Shown here: one piece after another, positions 39,158 to 48,831 of the stretch
How the letters are laid out: the number at the start of each line of letters is the position of its first letter
Numbering within the stretch: the first letter of the stretch is position 1
NCBI GenBank assembly: GCA_964480635.1
Contig: CAYZQE010000004.1
Location: 1-54,261 of the forward strand
DNA length: 54,261 bases
From: CAYZQE01 sp964480635
GTDB taxonomy: Bacteria > Pseudomonadota > Gammaproteobacteria > GCA-001735895
Direction: 5' to 3'
Notes under the pieces: generated by a model
Database searches by the model: none
What the model was told of the DNA's origin: nothing
Seen by the model: only the letters and a program-made list of their open reading frames with translations
Position numbers and translations under genes: made by a program

Positions 39158-41053
39158 ATGCTAATTCCAACTCTATATTTAATTATTGCGGGTCAAGTTG
39201 CCTTAGTTATGGTGTTTCTGATCGTCTATTTAATTTTTATGTTGGTATCTGAAGAAAATAGATGGGAAGACTATACCGACAAACTTAAGTCTAAAATCCG
39301 CGAATTACAAGAATATAAGGACCGATTTGAAATCGTTTCTGAAAACCTTCATAAACAAATGGAAGTGACTAAAGAACTGACTGAAAAAGCAGAACAATTT
39401 GATGAACTAATAGCGTCCAAAGATAAAAAAATAGGAGAACAAGAAAACTTTATTGCCGAACTGCAAGCTACCATAAGTGAATTACAAGACATCATTAAAA
39501 AATTAGAAGAAAAGTCTAATCAACTTGATTCATCAACACTGACGATTACAGAATTAAAAACTCAATTAGCATTACTCGAAGACCAAAGCGCTGAATTTCC
39601 AGAACAGATTAATGGTCTCAATATCACTATCGAATCGTTAGAAACTGAAAACAATTCACTTAAAGTAGAGATCAATAGTGCGCACGAAACGATAACTCAA
39701 TACAGTGAACAATCAAATAATTTAACTAATGATAATTTTAATCTCACGATTGAAGGTGCTACAAACACATCCAATGATCAGTTTGATCTACTGAATAATA
39801 TAAAATCTCGTTATCAAGGTGAAATTGATAGACTTAAAAAGAATTATAAAAATCAGAAACATATTATTGACGATTTAGAAGCCGCAATAATGGAATCTAA
39901 AAATAACCCTTCTAAAGCAATCAATATTGATGACAATATTGTTTCTAAATTTCAACAAATGCTTGCTGAATCAAATACTGTGGTAGAAATGCTGGAAGGT
40001 GAAATTGATTCATTGCAAGCTGAAATCAATCAATTATTGGCCCAAAATAACGCGTTTACTGCGGCTATAGCTAATTCTTCAACCGAGCAAAGCATCATTA
40101 ATACGGCTAATGAAAACTCTCAAAATAATACTGAAGATGATGTCTTTTTTGACGTAGATAGTACAGCACCGCCAACGAATGAAGATGATGTCTTTTTTGA
40201 TGTGGATTCTGGTTCAGATGATGTTTTTTTTGATGTCGACACCGCCCCAGCAGAAGATAATTCGGCAACACCACAACCTTCTAGTGATGTTAGCCCTGAA
40301 CTTGAACAATTGCAGATGCAGTTAGAGGGCGCTAATCAAATGGCCATGACTATGATGATGACCAGTGGCGATCAGGGCAATATTATTAACTTTGCAAGAA
40401 ATAGCATTCAATTTGAAACCCTAGAAGACTTAGGCAAAGGCGTACTAGAAACCGTGTCTTTATTTCAAGTGAATGGTGCTTTACAGCTTAGAGGTGATGA
40501 ACATGACCCTTTTAATGTATCGAGTTATGGTAAATTGTCTGCAAAAGACACGGCCACAATCTCTGCTAGCACGTCAACAGATCGTTTCACTGAAAATGGC
40601 AAAGAACTATTAATAAAGTTTGAAAGTTTGTCGTTATTAATCAAAGATATGCCTTTAGAAGACAATGATAAAATGGGTCGTATCAAAGACAACATGGCGA
40701 TTGCCCTAGAGTTAGCCTGTGCCAATTTAGAAAGTATCGAAGCGTCTTTAAAGATTAAGAAAAATCAGAAAATTCTTAACCAAGTGCTTAAAAACACCTA
40801 TGAAACCATTCAAAATGTTGAGATACAGTTTAATGAACAGAATGAAATCACTAACCAAGTTATCAACTCGTTAACGGGTATTATTTCTAACCCAGCTATG
40901 ACAGAAGGTATGGACCCCATTTATAGAGATGTTTTTACCAGTATTATAAATGATGGAAAAATAAAGTTTGATGCGATTAAAACGAAAGGTGTCGCTATTG
41001 ATGGTAATTTTGCAGAAATAGTGAGGCGCTTAGGCTCTAAAGTGAATGAATGA
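39158..41053 (+). CDS. coiled-coil inner-membrane protein with threefold DDVFFDVD motif, function unknown
   Basis: A 631-residue protein I cannot assign to a named family. One N-terminal membrane helix (about residues 5-31) is followed by a long Glu/Lys/Gln-rich coiled coil to about residue 310. An acidic Pro/Ser/Thr-rich linker then contains the octapeptide DDVFFDVD three times (residues 327-334, 343-350 and 354-361). The C-terminal domain (about 380-631) is helical. The repeated acidic-aromatic peptide looks like a short docking motif. It may be a cytoplasm-facing scaffold anchored to the inner membrane. It is encoded alone between the MFS gene and the convergent formyltransferase gene. Confidence 0.7.
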   Translation: MLIPTLYLIIAGQVALVMVFLIVYLIFMLVSEENRWEDYTDKLKSKIRELQEYKDRFEIVSENLHKQMEVTKELTEKAEQFDELIASKDKKIGEQENFIAELQATISELQDIIKKLEEKSNQLDSSTLTITELKTQLALLEDQSAEFPEQINGLNITIESLETENNSLKVEINSAHETITQYSEQSNNLTNDNFNLTIEGATNTSNDQFDLLNNIKSRYQGEIDRLKKNYKNQKHIIDDLEAAIMESKNNPSKAINIDDNIVSKFQQMLAESNTVVEMLEGEIDSLQAEINQLLAQNNAFTAAIANSSTEQSIINTANENSQNNTEDDVFFDVDSTAPPTNEDDVFFDVDSGSDDVFFDVDTAPAEDNSATPQPSSDVSPELEQLQMQLEGANQMAMTMMMTSGDQGNIINFARNSIQFETLEDLGKGVLETVSLFQVNGALQLRGDEHDPFNVSSYGKLSAKDTATISASTSTDRFTENGKELLIKFESLSLLIKDMPLEDNDKMGRIKDNMAIALELACANLESIEASLKIKKNQKILNQVLKNTYETIQNVEIQFNEQNEITNQVINSLTGIISNPAMTEGMDPIYRDVFTSIINDGKIKFDAIKTKGVAIDGNFAEIVRRLGSKVNE

Positions 41054-41069
41054 TGTTTTATTGCCCTAT

Positions 41070-41891
41070 TTAGAATTCAAATAGGCATGGTCTGGGTATA
41101 ATGATTAAACCGTCGTGAACGGCAATAATTAATTTAAACTCATCAAAGCTCACAACATCCCCAGCCTTATAATTGTGATCTAAATCTATACATTGAGCTG
41201 AGGTCATATAATAGTCATTTTCATTTAATGAAAATTTCACGCCTAAACTACCAAAAGCTCGACACGTTAACGCGATCTCTTTAATGCTCATATCCCAATC
41301 TATGAACTGTTGTTGACTGTTAATGGTTGGCCAATAAGAGCCTTTAGTTTGTGCCATTGCTTGTTCTGATTTGAGCTCTAATTCTGTCAATAAACGTTGT
41401 AACAAGATAGGCGCTTGTAAAAAAATTTTCGCATGCAAACTATCAAATGTTTCTTGTTCACCCATTTCAATCGACTGTTGAATTAAAATATCACCCATAT
41501 CCAAGCTGTCGGTCATCTTATGTAATGTGATGCCTGCATATTGGGGGTAGTTTAATATTAAATGGGGTAATGGCGTTTGCCCCCGCCCATTGGGTAACAA
41601 GGTTGGATGTATATTGACACTATATTTTAGTGTCTTGGGTATGGGGATTTTATGGGGGTATTCAGCGCAGATAAAACAATCGACACCCTGTTTTATATGT
41701 TTTTCCATGTTTTCAAGGGGTGGTTTTATTGCTTCAACATTAATTTCAAACTGTTCAGCTAACTGTATGATTTGATCGGTATGAGGACTTTCTTCTCCGG
41801 TATATATTGCAACGACTTCGATATCATCTTGATGCAATAATAGATCAAGGCACGATGATAATGCATTAAAGCCAAAGTAAACTATTTTCAT
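41070..41891 (-). CDS. formyltransferase-family protein (methionyl-tRNA formyltransferase-like)
   Basis: A 273-residue protein with the Rossmann-like formyl transferase domain and a small C-terminal barrel-like part. The catalytic triad of folate-dependent formyltransferases is intact: Asn93 and His95 in SVNIHPTLLPNGRGQTP, and Asp131 in SLDMGDIL. It is shorter than Fmt (about 315 residues), and its N-terminus (MKIVYFGFNALSS) lacks the usual Fmt F-x-G-T-P. It may therefore formylate a sugar nucleotide or other amine rather than Met-tRNA. Its ATG overlaps the ligA stop by 4 bases, so it is the last gene of the smc-zipA-ligA operon. The substrate is unknown. Confidence 0.75.
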   Translation of the reverse strand: MKIVYFGFNALSSCLDLLLHQDDIEVVAIYTGEESPHTDQIIQLAEQFEINVEAIKPPLENMEKHIKQGVDCFICAEYPHKIPIPKTLKYSVNIHPTLLPNGRGQTPLPHLILNYPQYAGITLHKMTDSLDMGDILIQQSIEMGEQETFDSLHAKIFLQAPILLQRLLTELELKSEQAMAQTKGSYWPTINSQQQFIDWDMSIKEIALTCRAFGSLGVKFSLNENDYYMTSAQCIDLDHNYKAGDVVSFDEFKLIIAVHDGLIIIPRPCLFEF

Positions 41892-43651
41892 TCAGCATCT
41901 TTCACTAAGTTTTTAAGATCTTGTTCAGTTAAGATTTGAACATCTAATTTTTCAGCTTTTGTAACTTTAGAACCTGGTTTAGCACCTGCAATAACGGCAG
42001 AGGTTTTTTTAGACACACTCGAACTTACCTTAGCACCTAAACTCTTTAATAATGCCGCGGCTTGCTGGCGACTATAAAGCTCTAAAGTCCCTGTAATAAC
42101 ATAGGTATTACCCTTAAGTGTTTGATTATTTGAGATAAGTAAATCAGGCCACTCTACGCCTAAATGGCATATCAAAAGGACTTCATCACGGTTAATGTCT
42201 TCATTGAAATAATCTACTAAATTTTGAGCTACGATTGGCCCGATATCATCCACATCCAATAATTCTTCATAATTCGCTGACATCACTTTTTTCAGCGTTA
42301 AAAAATAATGCGCTAAGCTTTCAGCAGTTGTTTGTCCAACTTCTCTTATCCCTAAAGCAAATAAAAACTTAGCTAACGTTGTTTTTTTACTAGTTTGAAT
42401 GGCATCAATCACGTTATTAGCTGATTTTTCAGCCATTCTTTCTAAAGTGAGAAGCTTACCAATATCAAGTTGATAAAGATCACTAAAGTTATCAATTAAC
42501 TTTTCTTCAACCATTTGTTCTATCAGTTTATCGCCTAAACCATCTATATCCATAGCTTTGCGTGATACGTAATGCTTAAGGCCTTCTTTCTTTTGGGCGG
42601 AACATCTTATACCTGCCTGACAGCGGTAGGCAGCTTGCCCTTCTGCTCTTGATACAGAGCTTTGACATATTGGACACTGCGTTAGCATTTCTATCTGTGG
42701 TAAATCTATTTTACGTCTGCTTATGATAGGTTTGACTACTTCAGGGATAACATCTCCCGCACGGCGAACAATCACCTCATCACCTATACGAATATCTTTA
42801 CGTTTAATTTCATCCATATTATGTAAGGTTGCATTACTCACCATAACGCCTGCGACTAAAACAGGTTCTAGTCGAGCAACNNNNNNNNNNNNNNNNNNNN
42901 NNNNNNNNNNNNNNNNNNNNNNNNNNNNNNNNNNNNNNNNNNNNNNNNNNNNNNNNNNNNNNNNNNNNNNNNNNNNNNNNCGTTTTGCGGCTAATGCAGG
43001 GTCTAATTGTCTTAAGCTACCAGCGGCCGCATTACGTGGATTAGCAAACGTCTTTTCATCATTGTCACGCTGTTTTTGGTTTAGTCGTTCAAAACCTTTA
43101 TGTTCCATATACACTTCGCCACGAACTTCTATTAAATCGGGATAAGCAGCCCCTATTAAATTTAAAGGAATATTAGCGATAGTGCGAGCATTCAGGGTAA
43201 TGTTTTCACCTGTTTTACCATCGCCACGAGTCGCTGCGCGTATCAAACGCCCTTTTTCGTATAATAAGCTTATGGCTAAGCCATCCAATTTGGGTTCGGC
43301 AGAATATTCTACGTGTTCATTATCTAATAAAAACTCTTTTAATCGTTTTTCAAATGAGAACATATCAGCGTCATTAAAGGCATTATCTAAGGACAGCATG
43401 GGGACTTCATGTTGTACCTGAGAAAAACCTTGTAATGGCTTATCCCCTACTCTTTGACTTGGTGAATCAATATTGATTAAAGCGGGATGACGTGTTTCTA
43501 ATGCAATAAGATTTTGCATCAGTTTGTCATATTCACTATCCGGTAATTCGGGGTTATCTAATACATAATATTGATAGTTATGGTGATTTATTTGCTCGAT
43601 GACATCTTTTAACCTGGTTTTGATGACGGCTAAGTCTGAAGTGTTAGTCAT
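41888..43651 (-). CDS. ligA: NAD-dependent DNA ligase (interrupted by an assembly gap)
   Basis: LigA seals nicks in replication and repair. The N-terminus has DNPELPDSEYDKLM. The adenylation site is AEPKLDGLAISLLYEKG, with the nucleophilic Lys in K-L-D-G, and NPRNAAAGSLRQLDP follows. After the gap come VARLEPVLVAGVMVSNATLHN, a four-Cys zinc finger (CPICQSS, then CQAGIRC), helix-hairpin-helix motifs, and a C-terminal BRCT domain (about the last 75 residues). 553 residues are visible. Comparison with E. coli LigA (671) suggests about 120 residues of the OB/adenylation region lie in the gap, including the usual D-G-V-V-I-K motif. The gene is probably intact. It overlaps zipA by 8 bases. Confidence 0.93.
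   Translation of the reverse strand: MTNTSDLAVIKTRLKDVIEQINHHNYQYYVLDNPELPDSEYDKLMQNLIALETRHPALINIDSPSQRVGDKPLQGFSQVQHEVPMLSLDNAFNDADMFSFEKRLKEFLLDNEHVEYSAEPKLDGLAISLLYEKGRLIRAATRGDGKTGENITLNARTIANIPLNLIGAAYPDLIEVRGEVYMEHKGFERLNQKQRDNDEKTFANPRNAAAGSLRQLDPALAAKXXXXXXXXXXXXXXXXXXXXXXXXXXXXXXXXXXVARLEPVLVAGVMVSNATLHNMDEIKRKDIRIGDEVIVRRAGDVIPEVVKPIISRRKIDLPQIEMLTQCPICQSSVSRAEGQAAYRCQAGIRCSAQKKEGLKHYVSRKAMDIDGLGDKLIEQMVEEKLIDNFSDLYQLDIGKLLTLERMAEKSANNVIDAIQTSKKTTLAKFLFALGIREVGQTTAESLAHYFLTLKKVMSANYEELLDVDDIGPIVAQNLVDYFNEDINRDEVLLICHLGVEWPDLLISNNQTLKGNTYVITGTLELYSRQQAAALLKSLGAKVSSSVSKKTSAVIAGAKPGSKVTKAEKLDVQILTEQDLKNLVKDAE
42881..42980. other. assembly gap of 100 N inside ligA, true size larger
   Basis: Flanking codons read AAK plus CG (Arg) on one side and VARLEP on the other. 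In E. coli LigA about 122 residues separate these points. The real gap should be near 360-370 bases, so the 100 N are a fixed placeholder. No repeated sequence is seen at the two edges. Coordinates to the right are therefore short by about 265 bases. Confidence 0.8.
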
Positions 43652-44336
43652 TTATTTTTAATAGTTTTTGCCTTATGAGAGTGACATCGTCAATGCTTAA
43701 AAGTGATTGATTTTGATTATAAACTTTGACCTGTAATTGGGCTGTTAATTTGTCGATAATTTTAAGCATGGTTTCATAAGATTCATTGGCATTTTTACGA
43801 TGAATGACACGATCCATAATAAAACAAATTGCGGATATGTGAGTTGATTTATTATTGACAGTTGCCCTCAATGCCACAGAAAATAACTCTTGCTGACTGT
43901 CAAAGAAAAAATAAGTACCATCTGCATTAGACATAAAACCACTTTCCATGAGCGTATTATGCACATCACTCTTAGCCAAATGAGAGCTGTCTGGTTTTTT
44001 AAGTAAATAGGACACTAAATGGTTATTCGCATCACAATTTTCTTTGATGAAAATTTGTTCTTCAATATTAGTCGTATATTCTGCTTCTATACCGGGGTTA
44101 ATATTAATCTCTTGAAAAACAGATTGATTATCATCCATTAACACGTCATCCAGGTTTTCTAATTCACGGCGTAACGTATCATCATCAATATAGGGGTCTT
44201 CTAATTCTTCTTGAGTATAAGTCTTAATGGCTGCTCGATTACGTAATTTACTTTGATGACGCCCAAACATATACACAGCACCAATTAAAACCGTGCCGAT
44301 AATTAATAAAGTCCATCTTAGTTGCTCTGGATCCAT
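43644..44336 (-). CDS. zipA: cell division protein ZipA
   Basis: A 230-residue protein with the ZipA layout. A very short periplasmic N-terminus and one membrane helix (RWTLLIIGTVLIGAVYMFG, residues 7-25) lead to a basic stretch, an acidic linker, and a C-terminal FtsZ-binding domain (about residues 95-228). The latter has SYLLKKPDSSHLAKSDVHN, FFFDSQQELFSVA and YETMLKIIDKLTAQL. It anchors and bundles FtsZ at the inner membrane. The linker is much shorter than in E. coli ZipA (328 residues) and lacks its Pro/Gln-rich run. Position between smc and ligA is the standard gammaproteobacterial order and supports the call. Confidence 0.88.
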   Translation of the reverse strand: MDPEQLRWTLLIIGTVLIGAVYMFGRHQSKLRNRAAIKTYTQEELEDPYIDDDTLRRELENLDDVLMDDNQSVFQEININPGIEAEYTTNIEEQIFIKENCDANNHLVSYLLKKPDSSHLAKSDVHNTLMESGFMSNADGTYFFFDSQQELFSVALRATVNNKSTHISAICFIMDRVIHRKNANESYETMLKIIDKLTAQLQVKVYNQNQSLLSIDDVTLIRQKLLKIND

Positions 44337-44344
44337 AACCTATT

Positions 44345-47300
44345 TTATTTATTTTGTTTCGTATTTACTAAATTAGCAGCTGCTGCTAAATTTACCGTAA
44401 CTAAGCGAGAAATGCCAGGTTCGTGCATGGTGACACCATTCAAATTTTCTGCCAACTCCATTGTGATTTTATTATGAGAAATAAACACAAATTGCACATG
44501 CTTAGACATATCCTTAACCATCGCACAAAACCGTCCGACATTGGCATCATCTAACGGTGCATCAACTTCGTCAAGCATACAAAATGGTGACGGGTTTAAT
44601 TCAAAGATTGCAAATATTAAAGCCACTGCGGTCAGCGCTTTTTCGCCGCCCGATAATAATTGAAGGCTATTTACACGTTTGCCTGGAGGTCGGGCTAAAA
44701 TAATCACACCAGTGGTTAATAAATCATTTTCGGTTAGCTCTAAATGAGCTTCTCCGCCACCAAATAGTTTAGGAAAGCGCTCTTTCATGCGTTCGTTGAC
44801 TTGGTCAAAAACATCTTTAAAACGATCTTTGGTTTCACGATCAATTTTTTTAATCGCCTGTTCCAAGATATCTAACGATTTATTCATGTCAGCATCTTGT
44901 TCGTCTAAATATTTTTTGCGTTCCGATTCCTCATCAAACTGCTCAATAGCCGCTAAGTTAATTTGACCCAATTGCATAATGCGTTGATTAAAATGTTCAA
45001 CCTCACTTTGATGGCTTGCAATAGAGGCATGCTCTGGCATCTCTTCTAATAATGATGGTGCATGAAAGTCAGTCTTTTGTAATTGCTCATCAAACGTTTG
45101 AATTCGAACTTTAAGTTCTTGTGACTGAAGTTTTTCAGTCTCTGATTTAGACCTTATCTCATCAATGCTCAGGTTTTGACCGACTCTAAAGCTTTCTTGT
45201 TCACGCTGATTATTATCTAGCTTTGTCACCAATTCTTGTGAATTTTGTAATACTTCAGTTTGCTTGTTTTTTTCGCCAATTAATACTTGTAAGCCTTTCT
45301 CTAGCTCAACGATTGGTTGATCGGCTTCATCAATCGACATTTGAGAGTCCTTTAAACGCTGTTTTAATTGTTCTTCTTCACGGGTCATTCTGTCGATATT
45401 TTGAATTAAATTCCTTAATTCTGACGTCACTGCTTGTTCTTGAATTTTTAAGCGATGAAGCTCGTTATTATTTTCTTTTTGCTCATTTCTAGCGCATAGC
45501 AATGCGTCTGATAACGAATCTTTTTTATTAGAAATTACATTACGTTTATCGTTTAAATCATTGATAACTAACAAGCTATCATTTCTTTTTTGTGTAATAT
45601 TTTTTAAGTCTGTCGAAACTTCATCCGCATCAGATCGAATGCTGATTTGATCATTTTCAATCCGTTTCTGGCGTTCAATAATTTGTTGTTGGCGCTCTTT
45701 CTTTTGCATTAAAGATTGCTGACTACTACTTAACTGTTTTTGAGACTGATTAACCTCTAGTTGTTTTTGAGTTAATGACTGCTCATTAGTATCTAACAGT
45801 TGTTTATCGGCATCTAATATTGATTTTAATTCTAATGCAGACTGAGTGATGTCATTCAGTTGAATCTTGATAAGCCCAATGTCTTTATCTCTTTGAATAA
45901 CACCATTATTCGAATCATTTCCAGTTTGCATCATCCAATTTAAACCACACCAAACACCTGTTGGTGTAATTAAAGACTCATAACACGCCAATGTTTGACG
46001 ACGCTCTTCAAGCTTTTCCATTTCACATAAATACACTAGGCCAATTAAGCTAGTAACATCATATTCTGATTGAATTTGAGATGACAAAAGCGTCCAATCC
46101 TGTCTCACGGTCAACGAAGTATGCTGAGACCGCTTAGCATCAACTAAGACAAGGTTATCATCAATGATTTGTCTTAATGCAGAACTATTTTTATCAATAG
46201 ATGTGGCGCAATAGGCTCCCAAAAATTTATTGAGCACCACTTCAACGGCTTTTTCTACACCATTAGCAACTTTAATGACTTCATTGAAGCGTTTTGAGTT
46301 ATCTAAGCCTTGCTGTGACAACCAGTTATTTAAGGTGTCAGAAGATTGGTTTAAAGCACCATCTTGTAGCGTTTGCAATGAAGATAAAGACCCTCGTAAG
46401 GTTTGAACTTCATTCCGTTTCGTATCTAAAATTGATTCATTACTGGTAATTGAATGACGGGTTTGACGAATCGTATCTTGCTGTAATTGAATCCCCAGCT
46501 GATGTTCACTTAGCGTTAACTTAATCTTATCAATAACTTCATCAAGGCTTAAAATTTCATTGCTATAAACATGAGTATCTAACGATTTACTTTCTTCGGC
46601 TAAACGATCTAAACGGCTTTTAAACTGTAATAACTGTTTTTCGAGGTGTTCAATCGTTTTGTTTTCTAGTTGTGCCGCTTGATGAACATCATGATAATTT
46701 TTATTAGATTCATCCCACTCTTTTTGCCAATTTAGCATGGCTAATTCTGAGTTCGACAAATCTGTTTCTAATTGTTGTTGCTGCCTTTGAGTGGTTTCAA
46801 TTTGGGGTTTTAATAACTCATCTTTTTTGCTTAAATCATTCAGTGTCATTTGATCATCATGTAAGGCATGACGCTTAGTAGCTAAACTATCATTAGATTT
46901 TTGAATCGCCTTTTGATTATTTTCTAATTGTTGTTTTTGATGCGTTAATAATTGCTCTTTTGACGATATATCCGAACCAATACGATAAAAATCACCTTGT
47001 ATCGCATTATGCTGTTCATTAGCGTCTATTAATTGTTGGCGTAATTGCTCTAAATTTGCTTCTGATTTGCGTAACTCAGCAATAGCACGTTGTGATTCAA
47101 TCTCTAGGCCATCAACTTTAGCATTCACTTGTGAAAACTGTGTTTTATACTGCTCACGTTGCAGTATCAATAATTCAGCATTAACTCGACGAGACTGCTT
47201 TTTAAGCGTTTTATATTTATCAGCTGTTTTTGCTTGGCGGTCTAAACGCTTTATGTTTTTTTCAACTTCATCACGTACGTCCGTTAAACGTTCAAGGTTT

Positions 47301-47866
47301 TCACGCGTGTGTTTAATGCGCGTGGCGGTCTCACGTCGGCGTTCTTTATATTTAGAAATACCTGCGGCTTCTTCAAAATAGACACGAAGCTCTTCTGGTT
47401 TTGCATCAATGATACGAGAGATCATTCCCTGTTCAATAATGGCATAACTTCGAGGGCCAAGACCTGTGCCTAAAAATAAATCGGCAATATCACGGCGGCG
47501 ACAGCGCGTATTATTTAAAAAATATTTAGATTGACCATCACGTGACACTAAACGTTTAACCGCTATTTCACTAAATTTCGCATACTCGCCTTGCGCTTTA
47601 CCTTCACTATTATCAAATAATAGCTCGACCGTTGCTTGCCCTACCGGCTTTCGTGTTGACGAACCACTAAAAATAACGTCATCCATAGATTCGCCACGCA
47701 AATGCTTGGCCGATGATTCACCCATAACCCAACGAACAGCATCGATCACATTCGATTTACCACAACCATTAGGGCCCACAATACCCGTTAGGTTAGATGA
47801 AAACTGAATTTTTGTAGGGTCTACAAAAGATTTAAACCCAGAAATTTTAATTTGGCTGAGACGCAT
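44345..47866 (-). CDS. smc: chromosome segregation protein SMC
   Basis: A 1,173-residue SMC ATPase. It has MRLSQIKISGFKSFVDPT, Walker A GPNGCGKSNVIDAVRW (about residues 31-46), and two long coiled coils around a hinge at about residues 505-640. The C-terminal head carries the signature LQLLSGGEKALTAVAL and Walker B PFCMLDEVDAPLDDANV. It organises and helps segregate the chromosome as a dimer, usually with ScpA/ScpB, which are not in this window. Its presence argues against a MukBEF-type enteric lineage. It is first in the smc-zipA-ligA-formyltransferase operon and diverges from the rhodanese gene with 77 bases between starts. Confidence 0.96.
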   Translation of the reverse strand: MRLSQIKISGFKSFVDPTKIQFSSNLTGIVGPNGCGKSNVIDAVRWVMGESSAKHLRGESMDDVIFSGSSTRKPVGQATVELLFDNSEGKAQGEYAKFSEIAVKRLVSRDGQSKYFLNNTRCRRRDIADLFLGTGLGPRSYAIIEQGMISRIIDAKPEELRVYFEEAAGISKYKERRRETATRIKHTRENLERLTDVRDEVEKNIKRLDRQAKTADKYKTLKKQSRRVNAELLILQREQYKTQFSQVNAKVDGLEIESQRAIAELRKSEANLEQLRQQLIDANEQHNAIQGDFYRIGSDISSKEQLLTHQKQQLENNQKAIQKSNDSLATKRHALHDDQMTLNDLSKKDELLKPQIETTQRQQQQLETDLSNSELAMLNWQKEWDESNKNYHDVHQAAQLENKTIEHLEKQLLQFKSRLDRLAEESKSLDTHVYSNEILSLDEVIDKIKLTLSEHQLGIQLQQDTIRQTRHSITSNESILDTKRNEVQTLRGSLSSLQTLQDGALNQSSDTLNNWLSQQGLDNSKRFNEVIKVANGVEKAVEVVLNKFLGAYCATSIDKNSSALRQIIDDNLVLVDAKRSQHTSLTVRQDWTLLSSQIQSEYDVTSLIGLVYLCEMEKLEERRQTLACYESLITPTGVWCGLNWMMQTGNDSNNGVIQRDKDIGLIKIQLNDITQSALELKSILDADKQLLDTNEQSLTQKQLEVNQSQKQLSSSQQSLMQKKERQQQIIERQKRIENDQISIRSDADEVSTDLKNITQKRNDSLLVINDLNDKRNVISNKKDSLSDALLCARNEQKENNNELHRLKIQEQAVTSELRNLIQNIDRMTREEEQLKQRLKDSQMSIDEADQPIVELEKGLQVLIGEKNKQTEVLQNSQELVTKLDNNQREQESFRVGQNLSIDEIRSKSETEKLQSQELKVRIQTFDEQLQKTDFHAPSLLEEMPEHASIASHQSEVEHFNQRIMQLGQINLAAIEQFDEESERKKYLDEQDADMNKSLDILEQAIKKIDRETKDRFKDVFDQVNERMKERFPKLFGGGEAHLELTENDLLTTGVIILARPPGKRVNSLQLLSGGEKALTAVALIFAIFELNPSPFCMLDEVDAPLDDANVGRFCAMVKDMSKHVQFVFISHNKITMELAENLNGVTMHEPGISRLVTVNLAAAANLVNTKQNK

Positions 47867-47943
47867 TAAAGATAAATATTAGATAATTGAATTAAATTAT
47901 AACAAACTGGTCTTAATTCGCGATATAAACTCTTAGAAACATA

Positions 47944-48831
47944 ATGAAAAATTTAATTATATTCGCAATAAGCATCACCTTTAGTCTCTCCAGCTTCGCT
48001 TCAACGCCTTTAGTATCATCAAATTGGCTGTCAAAGCATCTTAATGATGACAATATATTTTTATTAGATATTCGCAGTAAAGAACATTTTAAATATGTGC
48101 ACATCCCATCATCAGTCCATAGTGAGTATTCACAATGGCGCCAACCGCAGTCTAAAATTTTACGCAAAATGCTACCGTCTAAAGCTCATTTAGAAAATTT
48201 ACTATCGTCGTTGGGCGTAAAAAATAGCTCTCACATCATTATTTTATCAGCCGGTGAATCGGCTTCAGACTTGGCTGCCGCTAGTAGAGTTTATTGGACG
48301 CTAGAACAAATAGGCCATGAACAGAAATCCATCTTAAGTGGTGGCGTTATTGCATGGGCTCAAAGTAGAAACCCATTAACTCAAGCGAAAGCCTCAGAGC
48401 CGGTTAAATCAAGCTATAAAATCACTTCAATAAAACCACAACTTGATGCAACTCAAGTTCTTAAGGCCATTGATCAAGCTCAAATTATTGATACTCGCTC
48501 TGTTGCAGAGTTTAAAGGTCTTATTGCATCACCAGATGAACGTAAAGGTGCGATTAAAAATGCCCATTCACTACCCTATGATTGGTTCTCTAAAAACCGA
48601 TCTGGTCATTTTAAAAGTCTTGAAAATATTAAAAGCATATCTTCATCCATAGGGTACGACAATACTAAAGAGAGTATTGTTTATTGCCATACTGGCCATA
48701 GAGCCGCATTAAGCTGGTTTGTGCTTCATGAACTATTAGGCAATGAAAAAGTAAAGCTCTATGACGGCTCGACTCGTGATTGGGCGACTCAAGACACCTT
48801 ACCCATGACGCAGGAAATCCATGTTAAATAA
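47944..48831 (+). CDS. periplasmic two-domain rhodanese sulfurtransferase
   Basis: A 295-residue protein with a Sec signal peptide (residues 1-19, ending FAS-TP) and two rhodanese domains. The N-terminal domain has LLDIRSKEHFKYVHI, but its active-loop position reads LSAGESASD, with no Cys, as in other tandem rhodaneses. The C-terminal domain has IIDTRSVAEFKG and the catalytic Cys248 in VYCHTGHRAA. It should move sulfane sulfur from thiosulfate-like donors to a thiol or cyanide acceptor in the periplasm. The next gene overlaps its end and encodes a thioredoxin-like protein, a natural partner for reducing the persulfide. The later soxB gene fits the same sulfur theme. Confidence 0.86.
   Translation: MKNLIIFAISITFSLSSFASTPLVSSNWLSKHLNDDNIFLLDIRSKEHFKYVHIPSSVHSEYSQWRQPQSKILRKMLPSKAHLENLLSSLGVKNSSHIIILSAGESASDLAAASRVYWTLEQIGHEQKSILSGGVIAWAQSRNPLTQAKASEPVKSSYKITSIKPQLDATQVLKAIDQAQIIDTRSVAEFKGLIASPDERKGAIKNAHSLPYDWFSKNRSGHFKSLENIKSISSSIGYDNTKESIVYCHTGHRAALSWFVLHELLGNEKVKLYDGSTRDWATQDTLPMTQEIHVK

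Noticed and set aside
42723..43145. Plus-strand frame crossing the ligA gap
   Set aside because: It is antisense to conserved LigA motifs, and its continuity depends on translating N.
47913..48167. Minus-strand frame opposite the rhodanese gene
   Set aside because: It lies antisense to a well-supported signal-peptide and rhodanese coding region and shows no recognisable motif.
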